Shown one piece after another: positions 8,325 through 16,508 of a stretch of DNA of 64,000 bases. A program made the translations under genes and the position numbers. How positions within the stretch are numbered: position 1 is the stretch's first letter; each line of letters starts with the position of its first letter. The notes beneath the pieces were generated by a model. That model did no database searches. It was not told the DNA's origin and saw only the letters and a program-made list of their open reading frames with translations. Origin of the DNA: Candidatus Sphingomonas phytovorans (GTDB lineage Bacteria > Pseudomonadota > Alphaproteobacteria > Sphingomonadales > Sphingomonadaceae); assembly GCA_029202385.1 (NCBI GenBank), contig CP119314.1, positions 4,280,501-4,344,500 of the forward strand. The letters are read 5' to 3'.

Positions 8325-9480
8325 GATGCGTCGTTCCCACCCGAACCAGTTCGCCGTTGGCGACCGAGTCCGGTGGATTGTCGATGACCTTCGCGCCAGC
8401 CAGAAGACCCGCCTTGACCTCCACGGTCGCGCCAAGGTCGCGACCAAGTGTCACCGCCTGCAATCGCACCCGCCCGTCAGGACCGACCAGGGCGACCTGT
8501 GTCCCCTGTGCCCGGAAGATCAGCGCGGTCGACGGGATCTGGGCCGCACCGCCCCCTCCGGGCACCTCGAACTGTACCTGTGCATAGCCGCCGGGCTTCA
8601 GCGCACCGCCCGGATTGTCGGCAACCAGTTGCACCTGCAGCGTGCCCGACTGCGGATTGATGGCATGCGCATCACCCACGATCCGCGCGGTGAAGTGGCG
8701 TTCCGGAAATTCCGGAAGCATCATCGTCGCGGTCAGCCCCGGGGTCATCGTCGCCGAATAGGCCTGCGGTACGCTGACATAGATCCGGATACGGCCGATG
8801 CTCGCCAGCGCGAAGAGAGGCTGCTGGTTCGTCGCGCCGGGGCCGACTAGGTCACCGATATCGGCGGCGCGGGCGGTGATGACGCCGGCGAAGGGCGCGC
8901 GCACCGTGGCGAAAGCCTTTTGCGCAAGCAATCGGCCGAGATTGGCCTGGGCTGCCTGTACCGCGGCCCGCTTGACGGCGAGGTCGCCATTCTTCTCGTC
9001 GGCTTCCTGTCTCGACACCGAGTTGGTGGTCAGGAGGTCGTTCCAGCGCGCGGCGGTGTCCCGGGACAGCGTGGTTGCCGCACGCGCGCTGGTGAGGTCG
9101 GCACGGGCCTGCAGAATCTGCTCGTCCAGCTCCGGCGTGTCGACAAGGCCGAGCGGAGCTCCGGCAGGAACCATCGCGCCGATATCGCGGTACCATGCCT
9201 TCACATAACCGGGCGCGCGAGCATAAAGCTTGGCCGCTTCCCAAGCCTCCATCGTCCCCGGCAGCGTCAACGCGTTGGAGGCCGACGATGCGGTCGCCGG
9301 CACCAGATGGACTGTTGGGATCGATCGGTCGTCCGACCATTTCTGCGCGAGGCCGGCATCCGCGGCGCGTGTCATCACGCCAAAGGCGACCACCCCGGCT
9401 GCGACGAAGGCGGCGGCGATCCCGGCTGCCTTCAACCCTTTGGGCGCGTGGGTCGCCTCGATCGGCGTGGCATCAGGCAT
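8317..9480 (-). CDS. RND efflux membrane-fusion (adaptor) protein
   Basis: 387 residues with a single N-terminal anchor at about 18-40, lipoyl halves (ARAPGYVKAWYRDIGAMVPAG and TVRAPFAGVITARAADIGDLV), a helical hairpin between them, then beta-barrel and membrane-proximal domains, in the usual HlyD_D23-type order. ATG 9480 is preferred: it overlaps the pump gene's stop by eight bases, mirroring the eight-base overlap with the next gene; an ATG at 9495 would add five residues. It bridges the RND pump and the NodT channel in the periplasm. Confidence 0.9.
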   Translation of the reverse strand: MPDATPIEATHAPKGLKAAGIAAAFVAAGVVAFGVMTRAADAGLAQKWSDDRSIPTVHLVPATASSASNALTLPGTMEAWEAAKLYARAPGYVKAWYRDIGAMVPAGAPLGLVDTPELDEQILQARADLTSARAATTLSRDTAARWNDLLTTNSVSRQEADEKNGDLAVKRAAVQAAQANLGRLLAQKAFATVRAPFAGVITARAADIGDLVGPGATNQQPLFALASIGRIRIYVSVPQAYSATMTPGLTATMMLPEFPERHFTARIVGDAHAINPQSGTLQVQLVADNPGGALKPGGYAQVQFEVPGGGGAAQIPSTALIFRAQGTQVALVGPDGRVRLQAVTLGRDLGATVEVKAGLLAGAKVIDNPPDSVANGELVRVGTTHHA

Positions 9481-12400
9481 GGACGATAACTCCATCTGGA
9501 ATTGGGGGATGGGGTGCGCTTGCTGGGCGAACCTTGCGGTGCGCCATCGCGAACAGCACGGGCACGAAGACGAGCGTGGCGATGGTCGCGCAGATCAGGC
9601 CGCCGATCACCGCGCGGCCAAGCGGCGCGTTCTGTTCTCCGCCTTCGCCAAAGCCGAGCGCCATCGGCGCCATGCCGATGATCATCGCAAGGGCGGTCAT
9701 CAGGACGGGCCGGAACCGGGTCGCGCCGGCTTCGGCGGCGGCAAGCGCGGCATCGCCGGTTACTGCGAGCCGCTCACGCGCGAAGGTGACTACCAGAACG
9801 CTATTGGCCGTCGCCACGCCCATGCACATGATCGCGCCGGTAAGCGCGGGGACCGAGAGCGGCGTGTGGGTTGCGAACAGCATCCATATGATGCCGGCCA
9901 GCGCAGCCGGTAGCGCGGAGATGATGACGAACGGATCGATCCAGGACTGGAAGTTGACGACAATCAGCAGGTAGATCAGCGCGATCGCGCCGAGCAGGCC
10001 CAGCAACAGGCCGGTGAAGGCGGTGTTCATGGTCTCCACCTGGCCGCGCAGGTTTACCGAGGCGCCCTTGGGAAGATCCTTCGCATGCGCGTCGATCACC
10101 CGCTGGATTTCGCCCGCCACCGCGCCGAGATCGCGACCCTGTGTCGTTGCGTAGACGTCGTAGGACGGCTGAACCGCATAATGCGAGACGACGGCGGGTG
10201 ACGGCTGGCGCTTCATCGTACCAAGCGCGCCGAGCAGCTGGAACTGGTCAGCACCTGATCCGGTGACGGGAATATTCTGCATCTTGGACATCGAATCGAT
10301 GCGATATTGCGGTGCCTGGACGACGATCGGATAGGAGACGCCATTCTTCGGATTAAGCCAGAAGGCGGGCGCAACCTGGAAGCTTCCGGCGAGGTTGACC
10401 GCCACGCTCTTGGTGACGTCATTCTCGGTGATGCCCATACGGTCGGCCCTGCTGCGATCGACCGAGAAGCTGAGTTCGGGATAATCGTTCGCCTGCTGGA
10501 GGCGCACATCGGCGATCCCGGCGATGTGGCGCATGGCGACCACCAGTTCATCGGCATAGGCTTCGTTCGCCTTGGTGTCAGGCCCGGTGACCATCACGTC
10601 GATCGGCGCCGGCGCGCCGAAGTTCAGGATCTGGCTGATGATGTCGGCCGGCAGGAAGGAGAAGGTCGACCCGGGAAATTCATCGGGCAGCCGCTTGCGC
10701 AGCGCGTGCAGATAGTCCGCGGTCGGCGCATGATCCTTGTTCAGGGTGATCAGAATATCGCCGTCCTGAGGGCCGACGCCGCCGGTATTGGAATAAGCGC
10801 GATTGATGCCGCTGACCGGCAGGCCGATATTGTCGACGATCGACGCCAGTTGATCGCGCGGCACCACCTGGCGGATACCATCCTCGATATGGTCGAAGAG
10901 CGCCGCCGTCTCCTCGATCCTCGTTCCTACCGGCGCGCGAACATGAAGATTGATCTGGCCGGCATCGACGGTCGGAAAGAAGTTTCGGCCAAGCAGCGGG
11001 ATCAGCGCGAACGACAGGAGGACGACCGCGAGAAAGCCGGGCACAAAATGGCGTCGCCGCGCCAGCGCGAAGGCGAGGGTTGCGACGTAATAGTGGCGCA
11101 GGCGTTCGAACCTCGTCTCAAAGCCGTGCTGGAAACGACGAAAGGGATTACGCGTGCGGGGCCTGCCAGCGCCGGCGTCGTGGCTGACCATCTGCGCAGC
11201 GGTAAATTCGGACGCATGGTCGCGTAGCAGGTAGTTGCCCATCGTCGGCACCAGCGTGCGCGACAGGACGAAGGAGGCGATCATGGCGAACACCACCGCC
11301 TTGGCCATCGGCGCGAACAGATATCCCGCGATTCCCGGCAGGAAAAACATCGGAACAAAGGCAATGCAGATGCAGAGCAGCGATACGAAGGCTGGCTGGA
11401 CGATCTGTTCGGCACCGTCGAGGATCGACTGACGAACTGGCTTTCCCTGCTCCAGATGCCAGTTGATGTTCTCGATCGTCACCGTGGCGTCGTCGACGAG
11501 GATACCGACCGCGAGCGCGAGTCCGCCCAGCGTCATGATGTTGAGCGTCTCGCCCATAATCGCCAGCCCAGCGATGGCTGCCAGGACCGCAAGCGGGATC
11601 GACGCGGCGATGATGACCGTCGACCGCCAGGAGCCGAGGAACAGAAGGATCATCAGCGAGGTGAGCGCGGCCGCGAGCACGCCCTCGCGGATCACGCCGG
11701 AAACAGCCGCCTTGACGAACAGCGACTGGTCCGACAGCGGCGCCACGAGCAGGTTCGGCGGCAGCGTTTCCTTGAGCTTGGGGAGCAGCGCCGTGACCTG
11801 GTCGACGATCGCGATCGTCGAGGCCGATCCGCTTTTGAGGATGGTCATCAGGACGGCCCTGCCGCCATCGACCCGTACCACGTTGCGCTGTGGCGGAGAG
11901 CCGTCGCGGACATGTGCGACATCGCGCATATAGACAGTGCTGCCATCGACCGTCTTGATCGGCAGGTCGTTGAGCTGCTCGATCACCTCCGGGCTGTTGT
12001 TCAGCCGGAAATTATACTCATACTGACCGATCTTGGTCGTACCCGCGGGTACAATCTGGTTTTGCGCGGCAAGGGCCGTTCCGACATCGGTCGCCGAGAG
12101 GTGGCGCGCCTGTAGTGCGGCCGGATCGAGGTCGATCTGGATCTGGCGTTCCTTGCCGCCATAAGGTGACGGGATCGCGGCGCCCTGGACCGAAGCGAGC
12201 GCCGGCCGGATGAAGTTCTGGCCCAGATCGTAGATCTTCTGCTCGGTGAGGTCGCCGGACGAGAGTGCGAGCTGCAGGATCGGCACCGTCGATGCGTTGT
12301 AGTTCAGGATGAGCGGGGGTGTGATGCCGGGCGGCATCTGCTTCAGCACCGTTTGCGATACCGAGGTCACCTGGGCGGTGGCGGTCCGGATATCGACGCC

Positions 12401-12697
12401 GGGACGGAAGAAGATCTTGACGATGCCGACACCCGACAGCGACTGGCTCTCGACATGATCGATGTCGTTCACCGACGTCGATAGCTGGCGTTCGTAATAA
12501 TAGACGACCCGGCCGGCCATGTCCTGCGGCGGCAGGCCGCGATAGGTCCATACGGCGGCGATCACCGGTATCTTGATGTCGGGGAAGATGTCGGTCGGGG
12601 TCCGGAACCACGCGATGGTTCCGCCGAGCAGGATCAATATGGCCAGGACCACGAATGTATAGGGTTTGCTGAGCGCGAGCTTGACGAGCTGAAGCAT
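9473..12697 (-). CDS. RND efflux transporter permease (AcrB/HAE1-like)
   Basis: 1074 residues with the RND architecture: TM1 near 10-30, a large periplasmic loop, TM2-6, cytoplasmic helix, TM7, second loop, TM8-12. The proton-relay pair is Asp402-Asp403 in LAVGILVDDATVTIEN. The N-terminus with TPTDIFPDI and the YERQLSTSVNDIDHVES porter region matches the hydrophobe/multidrug side of the family more than the CusA/CzcA metal side, although an embedded sensor/regulator pair of this type is also common beside metal pumps. The substrate cannot be assigned. It is transcribed after the sensor kinase with a 126-base gap. Confidence 0.92.
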   Translation of the reverse strand: MLQLVKLALSKPYTFVVLAILILLGGTIAWFRTPTDIFPDIKIPVIAAVWTYRGLPPQDMAGRVVYYYERQLSTSVNDIDHVESQSLSGVGIVKIFFRPGVDIRTATAQVTSVSQTVLKQMPPGITPPLILNYNASTVPILQLALSSGDLTEQKIYDLGQNFIRPALASVQGAAIPSPYGGKERQIQIDLDPAALQARHLSATDVGTALAAQNQIVPAGTTKIGQYEYNFRLNNSPEVIEQLNDLPIKTVDGSTVYMRDVAHVRDGSPPQRNVVRVDGGRAVLMTILKSGSASTIAIVDQVTALLPKLKETLPPNLLVAPLSDQSLFVKAAVSGVIREGVLAAALTSLMILLFLGSWRSTVIIAASIPLAVLAAIAGLAIMGETLNIMTLGGLALAVGILVDDATVTIENINWHLEQGKPVRQSILDGAEQIVQPAFVSLLCICIAFVPMFFLPGIAGYLFAPMAKAVVFAMIASFVLSRTLVPTMGNYLLRDHASEFTAAQMVSHDAGAGRPRTRNPFRRFQHGFETRFERLRHYYVATLAFALARRRHFVPGFLAVVLLSFALIPLLGRNFFPTVDAGQINLHVRAPVGTRIEETAALFDHIEDGIRQVVPRDQLASIVDNIGLPVSGINRAYSNTGGVGPQDGDILITLNKDHAPTADYLHALRKRLPDEFPGSTFSFLPADIISQILNFGAPAPIDVMVTGPDTKANEAYADELVVAMRHIAGIADVRLQQANDYPELSFSVDRSRADRMGITENDVTKSVAVNLAGSFQVAPAFWLNPKNGVSYPIVVQAPQYRIDSMSKMQNIPVTGSGADQFQLLGALGTMKRQPSPAVVSHYAVQPSYDVYATTQGRDLGAVAGEIQRVIDAHAKDLPKGASVNLRGQVETMNTAFTGLLLGLLGAIALIYLLIVVNFQSWIDPFVIISALPAALAGIIWMLFATHTPLSVPALTGAIMCMGVATANSVLVVTFARERLAVTGDAALAAAEAGATRFRPVLMTALAMIIGMAPMALGFGEGGEQNAPLGRAVIGGLICATIATLVFVPVLFAMAHRKVRPASAPHPPIPDGVIVHA

Positions 12698-12823
12698 GGC
12701 TGCCCCGATATTGTTCTAAGGTGCCAACGGCGCGCCGTCTGGGCGACGGGGGAGGCGCTGCGGCGCGCCATTGGCAACGCGGCAAATCGAACCCTTTCCC
12801 CGAAACGCCAAGTTAAATGAATT

Positions 12824-14191
12824 TCACTTGGGCAAGGTCGGCCCGTGGCGTCGCGGCATTCTCACGCGGGCGACGAGCCCCGGCGAACCATCGGCAAGTT
12901 CCAGCTCGAAGTCGTGCAGATGGAGGATCGCCGCGACCACGCTCAATCCAAGTCCCGAGCCGGGATAGGTCGCCGCCTTCGAGCCGCGATGGAAGCGTCG
13001 CAGCACCGCCTCGCGCTCTTCGACCGCAATGCCCGGACCATCGTCGCGAACTTCGGCAAGAATTTCATTCCCGGAGCAGGCGATCTTTAGGGTGACCTGG
13101 TGCACGGCGAACTTGATCGCGTTATCGACGAGATTGCCGATCGCTTCGAACAAGAGCTTCTCGTCGGCCTGGACCTGGGGCGCCGCGCTAGTGTCGAGCC
13201 GGAAGGAAAGCCCGCGCTCTTCCGCGAGTGGTTCGTACAGGTCGAAGACATCCGACAAAAGCCGGGCGATCTCGGTGGGCGCGAAGGCTGCGCGTCTGGC
13301 GCCAGCCTCGATTTCGGATATCCGCAGCAGTGCCGTGAAGCGATCGAGCGCGATCTCAAGATCAGCTTCGGCGGTGGCGAGGAGTTCCGCCAGACCTTCC
13401 GATATGTCGGGAAACTGCCTGGCGCGGTGCAACTGGGCGCGAACCCGGGTCAATGGCGTGCGCAGATCATGGGCGATCGCGTCGGTGACGCCTTTCACCT
13501 GTTCCATCAGGCGCTCGACATCGTCGACCATGACATTCACCGTTCGCGCGAACTGGTCCAGTTCGTCACCGCGACCGGCGATCGGCATGCGCACCTCGAG
13601 ATAGCCCGCGGCTATCCGGCGCGCGAACCGCTGCAGATCGCGGACCCGGCGCAGCGGATGCAGGCTGAGCGCGATCGCGGCCAGCATCATGCCCGATGCA
13701 GCGGCGAGGCCGCTAAGGACCAGGATGACCAGGATGCGCTGCCGCAGATCCCGGATCTGGCTGATGTCGCGACCGATCATGATCGTCTCGCCGGCCGATG
13801 TGGACACCCTGAGAAGCCGCACGGGACCGCGTCGACCATTGCCTTCGATATCGGTCGGTTGATTCGGTGGCAGGTCGGCAAGGCGCGCCATGTTCCCCGC
13901 AAGGCGTTCGCCGCGATGGCTGAAAAGCCCCCCATAGGAAAGGCCGCGGTCGCCGCGATCGATGTCGGTGTCGATCCGCGCGGGCAGGTCCGCGGCCGGT
14001 ACGGCGAGCCAGAGCGAAGCCTGAGCGCGCAGGATCCGATCGTTGCGTGCGGTCAATTCCTGCTCGGTAAGAAAGTAAATGAGCGCGAGTAACGCGACCA
14101 CGCCGATCGAGAAAAGCGATCCGAGGATCACGGTGAGGCGGAACGCACTCGTACGTCGAACGTCGCGCAGCCTCAGCCGTTCAGACAGCAT
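12824..14191 (-). CDS. Two-component sensor histidine kinase
   Basis: 455 residues: TM1 about 18-42, a periplasmic sensor of roughly 110 residues, TM2 about 152-177, HAMP, HisKA with the phospho-acceptor His241 in AIAHDLRTPLTR, and HATPase_c with N-box (GNLVDNAIKFA) and G1/G2 (DDGPGI, GSGLGLSV). It overlaps the regulator gene by 11 bases. Being transcribed directly ahead of the RND pump genes, it most likely senses an envelope stress or a pump substrate and drives their expression. Confidence 0.92.
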   Translation of the reverse strand: MLSERLRLRDVRRTSAFRLTVILGSLFSIGVVALLALIYFLTEQELTARNDRILRAQASLWLAVPAADLPARIDTDIDRGDRGLSYGGLFSHRGERLAGNMARLADLPPNQPTDIEGNGRRGPVRLLRVSTSAGETIMIGRDISQIRDLRQRILVILVLSGLAAASGMMLAAIALSLHPLRRVRDLQRFARRIAAGYLEVRMPIAGRGDELDQFARTVNVMVDDVERLMEQVKGVTDAIAHDLRTPLTRVRAQLHRARQFPDISEGLAELLATAEADLEIALDRFTALLRISEIEAGARRAAFAPTEIARLLSDVFDLYEPLAEERGLSFRLDTSAAPQVQADEKLLFEAIGNLVDNAIKFAVHQVTLKIACSGNEILAEVRDDGPGIAVEEREAVLRRFHRGSKAATYPGSGLGLSVVAAILHLHDFELELADGSPGLVARVRMPRRHGPTLPK

Positions 14192-14858
14192 CGAGACGAT
14201 AGCCCTCGCCCTTGACCGTGGCGATGGCCGATGGTCGCCCCGGGCGATCGAGCTTGCGCCTCAGTCTCGCGATATGGACGTTGATGAGATTGGCGCCGGG
14301 ATCGAAATAATATTCCCAGACCTTTTCGAAGATAATCCGGCGACTCATGACCTGACCGGCATTGCGTGCGAGAAATTCGAGCAGACGAAATTCCAGGTGC
14401 AGCAGCTTGACTGGCTCCCCGTCGACCGAGACACGGCGATGGAGGAAGTCGATCTGCAACGCACCGATCGTGAGGATATTTTCTTTGGCCGTAGATGCTG
14501 ACCGGCGCAGCATGACCTCAACCCGCATGGCCATCTCACCCGGCGCGAACGGCTTGACGAGATAGTCGTCTCCACCAGCGCGCAGGCCCGCAATGCGCTC
14601 ATCGACGTCGCTGAGCGCACTGATCATCAGCACCGGCGTTGCTATTCGGCGCTCGCGCAATTGGGACACCACGGCGAGGCCGTCGAGCCCCGGGAGCATG
14701 CGGTCCAGCGTGATCGCATCGAATGGTTCGCGCGTCGCCAGCTCGAGCGCATCATGCCCGTCATGGACCAACACCGTCTCGTGCCCAGCGGTGCCAAGCT
14801 CGGTCGAAATCTCTCGAGCGGTCGCTCCATCGTCTTCGATAACGAGAATTCGAGCCAT
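14181..14858 (-). CDS. OmpR/PhoB-family response regulator
   Basis: 225 residues: receiver domain with acidic pair Glu8-Asp9-Asp10, phospho-acceptor Asp52, Ser80 and Lys102; then a winged-helix DNA-binding domain ending in the typical HIARLRRKLDRPG and VKGEGYRLDA strands. It is the first gene of the regulator, kinase, pump, adaptor, channel series on the minus strand and probably autoregulates that series from the 14859-15215 region. Confidence 0.93.
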   Translation of the reverse strand: MARILVIEDDGATAREISTELGTAGHETVLVHDGHDALELATREPFDAITLDRMLPGLDGLAVVSQLRERRIATPVLMISALSDVDERIAGLRAGGDDYLVKPFAPGEMAMRVEVMLRRSASTAKENILTIGALQIDFLHRRVSVDGEPVKLLHLEFRLLEFLARNAGQVMSRRIIFEKVWEYYFDPGANLINVHIARLRRKLDRPGRPSAIATVKGEGYRLDAV

Positions 14859-15215
14859 TCGGACATCATAGTTCGTGCCGACACCCGCAACAACCGGCTG
14901 CGCGATCCGACGCCTCGGTTAAGCCTGGGGCGTGGAGATGGGGTCGCGGTCCGATGTCGACGGCGATTTGCTCCGCAGTCGAGGCGCCCTGCGAACCTTC
15001 TAAATAGCAGATTGCGCGAGCCGAAGTCGCCTGCGTGGCAACTTCTGGCGCAAGCCATTGATTTATACTGTGTCGCTCGCGAACGTCTCAAGTGGAATGT
15101 CATTTTTCCTCTGGAATCGACGATTTGAACGCCCCCTGCCGGGACTCGATGCCGGCGGCGGCGTGACATTGACCGCCACGATGATAGGATCGCCCCCTTC
15201 CCGGGGGTGCTTGCC
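14859..15215. promoter_or_regulatory. Divergent intergenic region
   Basis: 357 bases between the response-regulator start (minus) and the nucleotidyltransferase-like gene (plus), so it must hold at least one promoter for each direction. No gene is evident. Just before the plus-strand ATG there is a C/G dyad (CCCCCTTCCCGGGGG, 15193-15207) that places the GGGGG stretch in ribosome-site position. I could not identify a direct-repeat regulator box with confidence. Confidence 0.45.
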
Positions 15216-16343
15216 ATGCAGGACCAGGAACAGCGGCACGCATCGCCGACTGATCGCGATACGCTTGCCCGCCCGACGCTGGCGGCGGGCCCGCGGCACG
15301 CATCGCTCGTACAATTGTCGACGGTACTGAACGCAGCGCCGGCGGTCGCACGGACAGCGGCCGCCGCGCGACTTCTCCAGCGCGCGTCGCCTGGGGCAAC
15401 GCAACCCCCGTCGAAACCTGTCACGATGCCGGGCCACACGGCGCAACGCGTGGTGATCGATGCCAAACGCCCTGGCTGGAAGCTCGACAGGTTCGACGAC
15501 AAGGATCAGATCTACACTGATCTCGCCGGTCGTCTCGGCTATGGCGACGCGAAGATCGAAGAGTTCGAGAAGAGTTTCCCCCATCTCCATGCTGAGTATG
15601 TCGTGCCGGAAAATGTCCAGGTCGACATCGGCGTCATGGCCGAACAGGCCATTTTCGGTAAGATCGGCCCGCCGGCGGCGCTGAACAAGGTGAGTGCCGG
15701 GCGCAAAGCCGTGGGCAGCGTCATCGACGCGGCGTCGAGCACCCTGCACGCCGCCAAGGTGACGTTCGTCGTCCAGGGCAGCGGCGCGCAGATGCTGCTC
15801 GGCGCCGCGCCCTTTACCGCGCCCGACGATGTCGACATCATCGTCAGCAATATGGCGGCGGGCAGCCAGGCATTGCGTGCCGCGGGGTTCGTAGAACTGA
15901 TGGACGACGTGAAGGAAAACCCCGCCGCAGCAGCCGCAGCCGGGGCAGCGGGAGGCGCCGCCGGCAACAGCGCCGGCGCGCGCGCCGCAGTGTCCGTCGC
16001 CACGGGAAAGACCGAAGGCGGCAGCCTTGTCGTGCGCAAGTTCAGACACGGCCCGACGGGCAAGACGGTAGATCTGGTGATGGAAGGCGAAATGGGGCCG
16101 ACCATCAAATCTCTCGGTCGCGAGGACATGGACGGCATGACGGTTCTGTCGCCGTTCGAGGCAATCAAGGGGATCAACCATCGTATCCGGATGAAAGGGA
16201 CGCGGCCAAAGGACATCGAGGCATTGATCGTCCTCGCCACCAAAAATCGCTTCGCCTTTTCCGCGGAGCAACGGGGGGAGGTCGAGGCGATCGTGCGCGA
16301 GCTTCTCGGCGAAAAGGCGATCCCCGCCATCTTCGCCAAATAG
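15216..16343 (+). CDS. Putative polymorphic effector/toxin with nucleotidyltransferase-fold domain
   Basis: 375 residues counted from ATG 15216 (a GTG at 15207 is in frame). Residues 30-56 hold a motif (S-L-V..S..LNA.PAV....A.A..L.R) shared with the next gene's product. The second half looks like a minimal nucleotidyltransferase: Gly188-Ser189, Asp205-Val-Asp207 (PDDVDIIVS), a third acidic residue Asp286 in KTVDLVME, and a C-terminal RPKDIEALIVLA helix like that of MNT/AbiEii-type enzymes. An Ala/Gly-rich linker (about 235-262) is inserted between the second and third catalytic strands. There is no signal peptide. By inference it is an effector that nucleotidylates or otherwise modifies a target. 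No secretion system or obvious immunity gene adjoins it. Confidence 0.6.
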   Translation: MQDQEQRHASPTDRDTLARPTLAAGPRHASLVQLSTVLNAAPAVARTAAAARLLQRASPGATQPPSKPVTMPGHTAQRVVIDAKRPGWKLDRFDDKDQIYTDLAGRLGYGDAKIEEFEKSFPHLHAEYVVPENVQVDIGVMAEQAIFGKIGPPAALNKVSAGRKAVGSVIDAASSTLHAAKVTFVVQGSGAQMLLGAAPFTAPDDVDIIVSNMAAGSQALRAAGFVELMDDVKENPAAAAAAGAAGGAAGNSAGARAAVSVATGKTEGGSLVVRKFRHGPTGKTVDLVMEGEMGPTIKSLGREDMDGMTVLSPFEAIKGINHRIRMKGTRPKDIEALIVLATKNRFAFSAEQRGEVEAIVRELLGEKAIPAIFAK

Positions 16344-16508
16344 CACGCGCTTGGCAGCGTGCTGGACTCGGCGCATATTGTGGATCGCCCATTGCAGGAC
16401 GCACCATGGCCGATCTCTTTCTATCCGACAGCATGTTGCATCCGCTTGGTCAGCTGAGATGATCGCCCGCGCCGAAGCGCACGATCCCCACCGCACGCCG
16501 GCAGCGGG

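Noticed and set aside
10307..11227. 306-codon plus-strand frame
   Set aside because: Antisense to the RND pump gene, which is intact and conserved.
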